Notes under the pieces: generated by a model | The model's input: the letters and a program-made list of their open reading frames with translations, nothing else | What the model was told of the DNA's origin: nothing | The model's database searches: none | Made by a program: the position numbers and the translations under genes | From: Alphaproteobacteria bacterium | GTDB lineage: Bacteria; Pseudomonadota; Alphaproteobacteria; JANQMY01 | NCBI GenBank assembly: GCA_028289425.1 | Contig: JANQPL010000001.1 | Span: 62,001 to 126,000 of the forward strand | Direction of reading: 5' to 3' | DNA: 64,000 nt | Part shown: piece by piece, positions 36,072-44,555 of the stretch | How positions within the stretch are numbered: the first letter of the stretch is position 1 | Layout of the letters: each line of letters begins with the position of its first letter

Positions 36072-37132
36072 AATGTTTCAGTCACCTTTGAAAGGTGGGG
36101 TGGATAATCGGGATTCCTCGCGCGGGCCACGGCGAGCGCATTCACCATGCGGTAGAACGACTGAAGTTGAGCGATGGGCACTAGTGCGGGATGTCCGTCA
36201 ACTGTGGGCAGATGATCCGTATGCTCCTCATTGATGTCCGCGCCCGCAATTAGAACCCTCGCTCCTATGGATGTTAGCTTGCGCGCCGCCTCCAGCGACG
36301 CGACACGCGTGGCATCCGCTTGAACAAAAATGAGGGCGGGGAATCCATCCTGTATGATCGCTGCAGGTCCATGGAAAATTTCCGCAAGACTGATGGCCTC
36401 TGCATGAAGCCCGCAGGTTTCCTTGAACTTTAGAGCCGCTTCCTGAGCAGCGGCCAGACCAATACCGCGTCCGGCAACGAAAAGACCGGCCGCGTTTGAA
36501 AGCACATCCTCGACGGCTGACCAGTCCAGCTCCTGCGCTTGGCCTAACAGATCAGGTAAGTCTTTGAGAGCGCGTTGGAGAACGGCATCTTGCTCCCATG
36601 CCGCCACTAACCGCGCCAGCGCCGCGAAGGAAGCCAGGCATGATTTAGATGCGGCGATACTGACTTCAGGTTCCGCGCAGAGCGGTACGATCCAGTCGGC
36701 CATCTGAGCAAGCGGAGAGTCGACCACATTAATGAGAGCAATGATCTCGGCGCCACCCGCTTTGACACCCTCTACAGCAGCAAGGATGTCCGGGCTGGCG
36801 CCCGATTGGGAAATCACAAAACAAACGGCTTCGCGAAGATCCGGCTTTGCACCATAAAGGGATCGTACCGAGGGCGCGAACGACGCCACTGGTATGCCAA
36901 GACGGGTTTCGATCAAGTATTTTGCGTAAGTGGCGGCGTGATCTGAGCTACCGCGCCCGATCGTCAGGACCAGTTTAGGCGCGGCACCGCGCAACCTGTC
37001 GCCAACATCTTTGCATGTTCGCCCAAGTTGCACCTCCTGTTGCGCGATGACCTTCGGCGTTTCCGACAGTTCTGCGAACAGCCGTGTTTTTTCGGCCGGT
37101 TTTTCGTCAGTCGACAAAACAGTGCCCATCAT
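36068..37132 (-). CDS. nagB-II: Glucosamine-6-phosphate deaminase, SIS type (NagB-II)
   Basis: A 354-residue protein with two SIS domains, like the isomerase half of GlmS but lacking the glutaminase domain. The first contains TIGRGSSDHAATYAKYL and VISQSGASPDI; the second KETCGLHAEAISLAEIFHGP. Proteins of this kind next to nagA convert GlcN-6-P to fructose-6-P and replace classical NagB. The AgaS-like alternative is less likely given the nag context. The start ATGATG overlaps the GntR stop codon. No classical NagB gene is in the window. Confidence 0.9.
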   Translation of the reverse strand: MMGTVLSTDEKPAEKTRLFAELSETPKVIAQQEVQLGRTCKDVGDRLRGAAPKLVLTIGRGSSDHAATYAKYLIETRLGIPVASFAPSVRSLYGAKPDLREAVCFVISQSGASPDILAAVEGVKAGGAEIIALINVVDSPLAQMADWIVPLCAEPEVSIAASKSCLASFAALARLVAAWEQDAVLQRALKDLPDLLGQAQELDWSAVEDVLSNAAGLFVAGRGIGLAAAQEAALKFKETCGLHAEAISLAEIFHGPAAIIQDGFPALIFVQADATRVASLEAARKLTSIGARVLIAGADINEEHTDHLPTVDGHPALVPIAQLQSFYRMVNALAVARARNPDYPPHLSKVTETL

Positions 37133-37875
37133 CCGTCGCCTGCGCTCAATTCGGCAACAAAATCATAGGCATCACCACGGTAGTAAGAGCGCGTAATTTC
37201 GATCGGCTTGTCGTCGCCGGCAAAGCCGCGCCTTTCGATACGTAATCCCGGGTCACCGGCAGAGATCCCCAAAAGGTCAGCCTGTTTTTTGTCGAACAGA
37301 ACGGCACGCAGCACTTGCAGTGCTCTCGTAGGGCGGTATCCGGCTTCATCGAGCGCCACATAGAGAGAGGTGTCGACCACGGAAGGTGATGGCAAACAGA
37401 ATGCCGGCACGGTCGTATACTCCAACGCCATGGTCGAATCGTCGGCGAAGCGAATGCGGTGAAATCGATAGACCGGCGAGCCTGGGCTAAGCGCAAGCAG
37501 CAGGGCTTCTTCCGGTGTCACAAGTCCGGCCTCTCGCTTAAGCCATTGGCTGCCGGGCGTTTGCCCGCGCGCTGTGATGTCTTCGGAGAAGGACGATAGT
37601 TTTGCAAAGTTCTTTTCGACGCGGCTGGTGACGAAGGTGCCGGCGCCCTGACGGCGGGCCACTAATCCTTCCCGCACCAAACCGTCGACCGCTTTACGCA
37701 CCGTGATGCGCGAAACATCCAATGCCTGGGCCAGCTCACGTTCCGCCGGCAGGAAGTCTTCCGGTGCCCAAACATTATCCTCAATCGCTCCGCGCAACGC
37801 TTTCTGCAGTTGCTGATAGAGGGGCGTGGGATTGGAGGCGTTTAAAGCAGAGCTGATGCTCTCAAACTGGGTCAC
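37129..37875 (-). CDS. GntR-family (HutC/UTRA) regulator, NagR-like
   Basis: A 248-residue regulator with a winged HTH (about residues 15-75: TPLYQQLQKALRGAIEDNVW, then ERELAQALDVSRITVRKAVD) and a C-terminal UTRA effector domain (GSPVYRFHRIRFADDS, ITRSYYRGDAYDF). UTRA regulators of nag genes usually sense GlcNAc-6-P or GlcN-6-P. The GTG start at 37875 with GGAGA 7 bases upstream is chosen over an earlier frame extension. It is divergent from the PTS operon, and paired ATACCA/TGGTAT motifs lie between them. Confidence 0.92.
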   Translation of the reverse strand: MTQFESISSALNASNPTPLYQQLQKALRGAIEDNVWAPEDFLPAERELAQALDVSRITVRKAVDGLVREGLVARRQGAGTFVTSRVEKNFAKLSSFSEDITARGQTPGSQWLKREAGLVTPEEALLLALSPGSPVYRFHRIRFADDSTMALEYTTVPAFCLPSPSVVDTSLYVALDEAGYRPTRALQVLRAVLFDKKQADLLGISAGDPGLRIERRGFAGDDKPIEITRSYYRGDAYDFVAELSAGDG

Positions 37876-37946
37876 TCGTGATCTCCTCTTCGGCCGACGC
37901 TCGATCTTTCGCGCAGTACCTCTGCGATACCGAAACAAGAAAAAGG

Positions 37947-38001
37947 ATACCACTATAATACCAAAAATTCAATACTTGCCATATTGGTATCTATTTGGCA
38001 C
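37947..38001. promoter_or_regulatory. Mirrored direct-repeat operator between GntR and PTS genes
   Basis: ATACCA occurs at 37947 and 37958 (11 bases apart). On the other side TTGGTAT (37984) and TTGGCAC (37995) are also 11 apart in the opposite sense. The whole is an inverted arrangement of two direct-repeat pairs, in the region expected to hold the divergent nag promoters. It is a good candidate for the NagR-like binding site. Confidence 0.55.
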
Positions 38002-38103
38002 TATGTCACATATTCGACGTGCCGGCGGTGGCTTTCTGGTTGGGATTTTGGCGCGCTGGCATTGATCACATCCTCGAACAGCAACGCAGAATTGAGGAGA
38101 GGT

Positions 38104-40668
38104 GTGGGGTCCATCCCTGGGAGTCAATCAACGGTAGCGATAGGCGAAACGCTGGTGATCGGCGCTCCGCTCGCCGGATGGACGTTCGAATTGAGCGACA
38201 TACCGGACGAAGCCTTCGCCTCCGGCGCACTTGGGCCCGGTGTCGCCATCGATCCGACTGCTGGAATGGTGTCTGCCCCGTGTGCAGGATGCGTCGTTGC
38301 CGTGGCTAAGACAAGACACGCATTTACGATCCGCGCCGAGAACGGTGCCGAAATCCTCATCCACATCGGCCTTGGGACCGCCGCATTGCGGGGCAAGTTC
38401 TTTCAGACCCAGATTGCCCAAGGCGACATGATCTCCGCCGGCGACATACTGGCGACGGTCGATCTCGATGGCCTAGCGGAGCAAGGGGTCTGCTTGTTGT
38501 CGCCGCTGGTTGTTACCAACAACGATGACTACGACGTAAAAGTCTCACCAGCCAGTACTCGTTTGGACGCCGGCGCACATGTAATGACCGTGGTGGCCCA
38601 ATCGGTTATCACAAACGGTGACCATGGATGTGTTTGGGTCGGTGGCACGCCGGCGACGCAATCGCACCGACTGCAACTTGAACACGGACTGCACGCACGC
38701 CCCGCCGCAAGAATCGCCGATGCGCTGAAGGGTCTCAATGCCAGTGTCCAAATTTCACACGAGGAACGCTCGGCCAATGCGAAGAGCGTTTCCTCTTTGA
38801 TGGCGCTGCACGCACCGTTCGGCGCGCAACTTGAGCTGTCTGCGTCCGGCCCCGACGCTAAAGCAGCAGTAGAGGCCGTCGGCAAAACCCTGACAGAAGA
38901 TTCAACAGAACACGGACGGCCGCCAACAGACCAATTGGCCTCATTCATCGAGCCGCCCGATTCGGATCCTAATGCAATAAAAGGAACGGGCGTATCGCCG
39001 GGAATTGTTATCGCGACCGTTGGTCGTTTCGAACCGACCGAAGTCACGATCCCGCAGCATGTAGGTTCCGCCGACGAAGAGACGGCTCGGCTCCGGCGAG
39101 CCATCGCCGCCGTCATTGCATCGCTGGATAAGATCGTAAGCAAGGCAAATGCGGCCGATGAAACTACTACAATCTTTATCGCGCATCGCGCGCTGTTGCA
39201 GGACCCGGTTGTGATAGAGGGGGCGAATGCCCAAATCGCCGCCGGCATGAATGCGGGTCAGGCATGGCGCCACGTCATGAGCCGGCATGGTGAGGCGATG
39301 ACCGCCGCCTCTCATGCACACGCTGCTGAAAGAGCGGACGATTTCCGCGACCTCGAGCACCGGGTACTCGCCTGCCTATACGGGGAAAACGATGAAGAAA
39401 ACCATTTAGCTGCCAACACTGTTGTACTGGCAGCGGACGTGACTCCCTCGCAGATGCTTGACCTGGGGCGACAAAACATCGCCGGCATCGCGCTTGCTAA
39501 AGGCGGACCCACGTCGCATGCGGCCATTTTAGCAAACGCGATGAAGGTACCCGCTGTGTTCGGCCTGGGGCCTCAACTGCTGAATGTTGCAGATGGTGAG
39601 ACCGTCATATTGGATGGCGGTCAAGGTCTGCTGATCCCGTCCCCGGACAGCGAGCGAATCGCTATGGCGCGACAGGCGATAGTGCGTGAAGAGCATCAGC
39701 GGGAGGCCCCCACAAAAACGGACGGCGACTTAACCAAAACGATTGATGGCATCGCGATTAAGGTCTGCGCCAATGTGGCTTCCCTTGAAGAAGCAACGTC
39801 ATCCGAGATTTACGGTGCCGACGGAGCTGGCCTGGTACGGACTGAGTTCCTGTTTCTCGACAGACAAACATCGCCCAACGCTCAGGAGCAAGCGGCAATG
39901 TATCGCCAGATCGCCGATGCATTACCGGAGAAACCGGTCGTCATTCGCACGCTGGACGTTGGTGGCGACAAGTCGGTTGCGTTTTTGGAGACGGCGACGG
40001 AACCCAATCCGGCGCTGGGCGTACGCGGCATCAGAACATCCTCGGCACGACCCGATCTGCTTGCAACTCAGCTTGAAGCAATCGCCGCGGCCAATAGGTC
40101 AGGTCAACTCTCGGTGATGCTGCCAATGGTAACCTCGGTGGAAGACGTGCGTCGAGCCCGTGAGGTTTTGGACCGGTTGACGCCTTCAACGGCATCGGCT
40201 CCGCCGTCACTCGGCGTGATGATTGAAACCCCCGCGGCGGCGCTTATCGCGCCGCAACTCGCAAACCACGCCGACTTCATGTCGATCGGCACCAATGATC
40301 TGGCTCAGTATGGCCTCGCCATGGATCGCGAACACCCCGATCTCGCACCCGAAGTGGACGCCCTACATCCCGCAATCCTGAAGCTGATCGAGATGACCGT
40401 GACGGCCGGAAAAGCCCACACCTGTCCGGTCAGTGTGTGTGGCGCGATTGCCTCGGATGCGACTGCGCTCCCCGTTCTCCTGGGCCTTGGTATCACCAAT
40501 TTGTCCGTGGTCGGAGCACGCGTGCCCGAAGTCAAGGCGGAGATTCGCCGACTAAAACTGGAAGACTGCCAACCCGTCGCCCAATTTGCCCTCGCCATGG
40601 GTTCGGCGAAAGAGGTTCGCGCCCTACTCGGATGGTTCCGTCAACAACACACTGGCAGCGTCAAATGA
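38104..40668 (+). CDS. PTS EIIA(Glc-type)-HPr-EI fusion protein
   Basis: An 854-residue phosphotransfer fusion. The N-terminal EIIA-Glc-type domain (about 1-150) has DEAFASGALGPGVAI and ILIHIGLGT with active His87. The HPr domain (about 185-265) has GLHARPA with His197. Enzyme I (about 293-854) has GGPTSHAAI with His472, then LVRTEFLFLDR and GTNDLAQY. It carries phosphate from PEP to the EIIB domain of the permease downstream, so the pathway needs no separate EI or HPr. GTG 38104 is the likeliest start, just after GAGGAGAG; an earlier TTG at 37984 would run through the operator. The next gene overlaps by 4 bases. Confidence 0.93.
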   Translation: MGSIPGSQSTVAIGETLVIGAPLAGWTFELSDIPDEAFASGALGPGVAIDPTAGMVSAPCAGCVVAVAKTRHAFTIRAENGAEILIHIGLGTAALRGKFFQTQIAQGDMISAGDILATVDLDGLAEQGVCLLSPLVVTNNDDYDVKVSPASTRLDAGAHVMTVVAQSVITNGDHGCVWVGGTPATQSHRLQLEHGLHARPAARIADALKGLNASVQISHEERSANAKSVSSLMALHAPFGAQLELSASGPDAKAAVEAVGKTLTEDSTEHGRPPTDQLASFIEPPDSDPNAIKGTGVSPGIVIATVGRFEPTEVTIPQHVGSADEETARLRRAIAAVIASLDKIVSKANAADETTTIFIAHRALLQDPVVIEGANAQIAAGMNAGQAWRHVMSRHGEAMTAASHAHAAERADDFRDLEHRVLACLYGENDEENHLAANTVVLAADVTPSQMLDLGRQNIAGIALAKGGPTSHAAILANAMKVPAVFGLGPQLLNVADGETVILDGGQGLLIPSPDSERIAMARQAIVREEHQREAPTKTDGDLTKTIDGIAIKVCANVASLEEATSSEIYGADGAGLVRTEFLFLDRQTSPNAQEQAAMYRQIADALPEKPVVIRTLDVGGDKSVAFLETATEPNPALGVRGIRTSSARPDLLATQLEAIAAANRSGQLSVMLPMVTSVEDVRRAREVLDRLTPSTASAPPSLGVMIETPAAALIAPQLANHADFMSIGTNDLAQYGLAMDREHPDLAPEVDALHPAILKLIEMTVTAGKAHTCPVSVCGAIASDATALPVLLGLGITNLSVVGARVPEVKAEIRRLKLEDCQPVAQFALAMGSAKEVRALLGWFRQQHTGSVK

Positions 40669-42434
40669 CTGCGGGTTTCTCCATTCCCGGCATGGCGGGC
40701 GCTCAAAAGCTCGGGCGATCACTGATGCTTCCAATCGCAGTGTTGCCCATCGCCGGACTAATGCTGCGCCTTGGTCAGGAAGACCTGCTTGACATATCTT
40801 TCATCGCGGCGGCGGGCGACTCTATCTTCGCAAATCTAGGACTGATCTTTGCAATTGGGGTCGCCATCGGTCTGGCAAAAGGCAATCACGGCGCGGCGGC
40901 TCTGGCAGGTGCCGTCGCCTTCCTGGTGGCGACAACAGGCGCCAAGGCGCTGATGGTGATTCCTGACGCGGCGCTGACCGGTCTTGCCGGCGATATGCGC
41001 GCCCTCACTGAAATTCAGCTTAAAGAGGATGCGATCGGCAAACTGAACGTGCCGCTCGGCATCCTTTGTGGTGTCGTCGCCGGCATTCTGTACAACCGCT
41101 ATTCGAACATCCGGCTTCCGGAGTATCTGGCTTTCTTTGGAGGGAAGCGCTTCGTACCGATCGCCGCCGGGTTGGCAGGCCTTATCTTGGCACTTGGCTT
41201 CGGATTTGGTTGGCAATTGCTCGAACAGGGCATGAATTTCGTCAGCCGCATAATCATCGAGTCGGGCGAGATTGGACTATTTGCTTACGGAGTGCTCAAC
41301 CGTTTGCTGATCGTCACCGGCTTACATCACATATTGAACAATGTAGCCTGGTTCCTGGTCGGAGAATATGAGGGTGTGACGGGTGATCTGCGCCGCTTCT
41401 TCGCTGGCGACCCAACGGCGGGGACGTATATGGCGGGCTTCTTCCCAGTGATGATGTTCGGCCTGCCGGCCTGCTGCCTTGCCATGTATCATGCCGCGCC
41501 GAGTGATCAACGCCGCAAGGTCGGTGGCCTGTTCGCCTCTATGGCTCTGACCTCATTCCTCACCGGCGTCACGGAACCGATCGAGTTTACCTTCATGTTC
41601 ATGGCGCCAGTTCTTTATCTGGTCCACGCGTGTCTCACCGGTCTGTCGTTGGTGCTCATGGACTTGTTCGGCGCGAAGATGGGATTTGGGTTCTCCGCGG
41701 GTTTTTTCGACTATGTTCTGAACTACAGCGCGGCCACCCGACCCTATCTGTTGCTCATTATAGGGCCCGTCTACGGCGCAATTTACTATGCCGTGTTTCT
41801 GATTTGCATCCGCGCCTTTGATTTGCGCACGCCCGGCCGAACGGAAGAGGTTGCACCATCCAAAACAACGCCAGAACCGACGGACGAAAATTCAGTGTCG
41901 TTCATCGAAGCGCTAGGTGGCCCGCAGAATATAGTGGCACTCGACGCTTGCATGACTCGTTTGCGCCTTGAGGTGCTGAATAACGGGACGATCGATGCTG
42001 ACCGATTGACGGCATTAGGTGCCAAGGGCGTTGTTCGCCCGTCCCCCACGACCTTGCAAGTTGTTATGGGGCCGATGGCGGACCAATTGGCGGACAAGAT
42101 CAATCAAACCCTGAACGCATATCGCGACCACGAACTGAAACCGCAGGCATGCGAAACTGGTCCTTCAGGCCCGCCGGTTCAATCAGTCGAACAGTTGCCG
42201 GATGCGCTCCTGCCGATCGTCGCGGCGGTTGGTGGACAGGCGAATGTCGCCTCCCTCACGCACAGCTTTAACCGACTCCGCCTGACAGTGAAGGACCCGT
42301 CCTTAGTAGTCCAACAGGGACTCAATACCGCCGGGGCGCGTGACATCGTCTGGTTTGGAGACCATGTACTGCACGCCCTATTCGAGAAAACGATTTCCGA
42401 TAACACTCGGAACGCGACGGCCGACGGCGCCTGA
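40665..42434 (+). CDS. nagE: PTS GlcNAc permease, EIIC-EIIB with an extra Cys-less EIIB domain
   Basis: A 589-residue permease that imports and phosphorylates GlcNAc. The EIIC part (about 1-390) begins GAQKLGRSLMLPIAVLPIAG and has LIVTGLHHILNN and TEPIEFTFMFMAPVLY, all typical of the Glc/GlcNAc family. EIIB follows with its phospho-Cys at 429 (ALDACMTRLRLEV). A second EIIB-like domain (about 510-580) has SLTHSFNRLRLTV, where Ser534 replaces the Cys. The role of that domain is unknown. ATG 40665 overlaps the stop of the EI fusion gene (ATGA). Confidence 0.93.
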   Translation: MTAGFSIPGMAGAQKLGRSLMLPIAVLPIAGLMLRLGQEDLLDISFIAAAGDSIFANLGLIFAIGVAIGLAKGNHGAAALAGAVAFLVATTGAKALMVIPDAALTGLAGDMRALTEIQLKEDAIGKLNVPLGILCGVVAGILYNRYSNIRLPEYLAFFGGKRFVPIAAGLAGLILALGFGFGWQLLEQGMNFVSRIIIESGEIGLFAYGVLNRLLIVTGLHHILNNVAWFLVGEYEGVTGDLRRFFAGDPTAGTYMAGFFPVMMFGLPACCLAMYHAAPSDQRRKVGGLFASMALTSFLTGVTEPIEFTFMFMAPVLYLVHACLTGLSLVLMDLFGAKMGFGFSAGFFDYVLNYSAATRPYLLLIIGPVYGAIYYAVFLICIRAFDLRTPGRTEEVAPSKTTPEPTDENSVSFIEALGGPQNIVALDACMTRLRLEVLNNGTIDADRLTALGAKGVVRPSPTTLQVVMGPMADQLADKINQTLNAYRDHELKPQACETGPSGPPVQSVEQLPDALLPIVAAVGGQANVASLTHSFNRLRLTVKDPSLVVQQGLNTAGARDIVWFGDHVLHALFEKTISDNTRNATADGA

Positions 42435-42464
42435 GTGACAAGTTAGGCAGGAAGGAAAAATTGA

Positions 42465-43829
42465 ATGAACGATGTAACACGCCGTTTCGTCCTGGGCAGC
42501 AGCCTATCGGGACTTGCGCTTGCCGGCGGCAAAGCTCTTGCGCAAGACGCCTATGAAAACGAAACCAAATTCATCAAAGAGAGCTTCACACCGGCCCGGC
42601 CGGTGACCGCCATTACACTCGGCGCGGGCAATAGGGGCCATGTCTATGGCGGTTACGGCCTGACCAATCCGCACCAGCTCGACATTATCGGGGTCGCCGA
42701 GCCAATTGAGCTGCGCCGGGAGGGATACAGCACACTGCACGACATCCCCTCAGAAAACCGTTTTACCACATGGGAACATGTCTTCGACCGGCCGAAGTTT
42801 GCCGATGCCGTCATCATTTCGACACCCGACCACTTACACTTCGGTCCTTTCATGCGCGCGCTGGAGATGGGCTACGATGTGTTGCTCGAAAAACCCATGG
42901 CCCGGTCCTGGGACGAATGTTTGCAGATGCAGGCTCTGGCCCAACGCACCGGGGGCGTTGTCGGCGTCGCCCATGTTCTACGCTACACACAGTATTACCG
43001 AGAAATGAAAGCGCTAATCGACCAAGGCGTCATCGGCGACATCATCAGCATAGAACATCGCGAACCGGTCCATTACGCGCATATGGCACATTCCTATGTG
43101 CGCGGAATCTGGAAACGTTCGGAAGTCTCGACGCCGATCATTCTCGCGAAATCTTGTCATGACCTCGACATCTTATACTGGCTAACGGGTGCTCCTTGCG
43201 ACACGATTTTCGCTTCCGGGGATTTGACGTGGTTTGCCCAGGCCAACGCACCGGAAGGCAGCACAGAGCGCTGCACCGACCCCTGCCCTCATGTGGACAC
43301 TTGCCCCTTCTCCGCCGTCAAAATCTATTTAGAACAGAACAGCTTTCTCGGCCATCTCGATGTTCGCGGCAGCGCGGTCGGAAAGGAAGACCATATCCGC
43401 GAGCGATTGCGCAGCACCGACTATGGGCGCTGTGTCTACAAACTGGACAACAATCAGCCTGACCATTTCGTAGCGTCCCTACGCTTCCAAAATGGAGTCA
43501 CCACCGCATTTTCGCTCCAAGGGCTCACCTCAAGTTTTGGTAGGCGTATGCGCATCATGGGAAGTGCAGGCGACCTGGAGGGCGACGGTCAGAAGTTTGT
43601 CGCCACCAACTTTGCCACGCGCAAGATCTCCAGCTACGAGCAACGCACCTTGCTTTCCGGACATGGTGGCGGGGACGGCGGCCTGATGTATGACTGGGTG
43701 CGTGCCGTATCGATGCAAAAGCCGGAAATCCTCGCTTCTGGCATTGATGAGTCCATGGAAAGCCATGCGATGGGATTCGCCGCCGAACGCAGCCGGCTCA
43801 ACAAAACCAATGAGGTCGTTCATGCCTAG
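42465..43829 (+). CDS. Gfo/Idh/MocA-family protein with Tat signal
   Basis: A 454-residue protein with a twin-arginine signal (TRRFVLGSSLSGLALAGGKA, RR at 6-7) and a Gfo/Idh/MocA NAD(P)-binding domain (ITLGAGNRG, VIISTPDHLHFGPF, VLLEKPMARSWDEC). The C-terminal domain holds AKSCHDLDILYWLTG and an inserted cysteine cluster (CTDPCPHVDTCPF). Tat-exported members include GH109 glycosidases that use tightly bound NAD, a possible role here, but oxidoreductase activity is equally possible. AGGAAGGA lies before the ATG. It is part of the PTS operon, 30 bases downstream of nagE. Confidence 0.88.
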   Translation: MNDVTRRFVLGSSLSGLALAGGKALAQDAYENETKFIKESFTPARPVTAITLGAGNRGHVYGGYGLTNPHQLDIIGVAEPIELRREGYSTLHDIPSENRFTTWEHVFDRPKFADAVIISTPDHLHFGPFMRALEMGYDVLLEKPMARSWDECLQMQALAQRTGGVVGVAHVLRYTQYYREMKALIDQGVIGDIISIEHREPVHYAHMAHSYVRGIWKRSEVSTPIILAKSCHDLDILYWLTGAPCDTIFASGDLTWFAQANAPEGSTERCTDPCPHVDTCPFSAVKIYLEQNSFLGHLDVRGSAVGKEDHIRERLRSTDYGRCVYKLDNNQPDHFVASLRFQNGVTTAFSLQGLTSSFGRRMRIMGSAGDLEGDGQKFVATNFATRKISSYEQRTLLSGHGGGDGGLMYDWVRAVSMQKPEILASGIDESMESHAMGFAAERSRLNKTNEVVHA

Positions 43830-44289
43830 CAACTCAAGACACAAGCCGTTTGGATTGGCGATTGCTCTCTTGGTCCTGATGGGTTGCGGCGAGTCCGGCA
43901 GCTCAAGAACGCAAGCAGAGCCCGCAATCGCCGGAACATGGTCGGCGTTTGACGGCCGCTTCGCGGTGCAGATCACGGGCTGCATTGGCGCCGCCGGTCC
44001 CTATTGCGGCACGATCGTGTCAGCACCTCCAGGTCCGGACGGCCCGGAATCGATGCTTGATGCACGAAACTATGACCCTCTGATGCGCAACCGCCCGCTG
44101 ATTGGCGTAAACGTGCTCGACGGACTGCGGGAGGAGAACGGCGCGTGGCGGGGACGGATCTATCTTTTCCAATCTCTGGGCCTCCACGCCGAAGCGATCG
44201 CGACTCCAAGAAACAATGACGAGTTAAGTGTAAAGACGTGCATCAGTGGCGGCTGTAGCGAACAATTCTGGATACGGACAGATCTTTAG
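43822..44289 (+). CDS. DUF2147-type lipoprotein
   Basis: A 155-residue lipoprotein with lipobox LMGC (Cys near residue 17) after a hydrophobic core FGLAIALLVLMG. The body has the DUF2147 layout: GTWSAFDGRFAVQITGC, PYCGTIVSAP, the turn NRPLIGVNVLDGL, GAWRGRIYLFQ and a Cys-containing C-terminus. DUF2147 proteins are small exported proteins of unknown role. The ATG overlaps the end of the preceding gene by 8 bases, so they are co-translated. Confidence 0.75.
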   Translation: MPSNSRHKPFGLAIALLVLMGCGESGSSRTQAEPAIAGTWSAFDGRFAVQITGCIGAAGPYCGTIVSAPPGPDGPESMLDARNYDPLMRNRPLIGVNVLDGLREENGAWRGRIYLFQSLGLHAEAIATPRNNDELSVKTCISGGCSEQFWIRTDL

Positions 44290-44555
44290 ATGACTCTTCG
44301 AACCAGAAGAGAGCGGCGCCCTCATCGATAGAAACCAGATCGGCAACAATGCGGTGCGTCCAGGCAATCCGTTTGTTGCTGACAAAACACGTTTCCGTTA
44401 CCAGAGATGGTCATTCAGTTTTGGAAGTTGGCGACCGTCCTTTCAGGATTAAGCCACTCTTCCGCTGTTACTGATGATCAAAAGAAAGCGAATGGATCCA
44501 GGGCGATTAACTCCCAAAAGAATCAGAGGCTATCATGCAAAACCTCCAGGTAAGC
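44290..44555. other. Intergenic stretch after the nag operon
   Basis: About 265 bases with no supported gene. The dispersed repeat begins right after it. No clear terminator with a U-tract was found. Confidence 0.5.
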
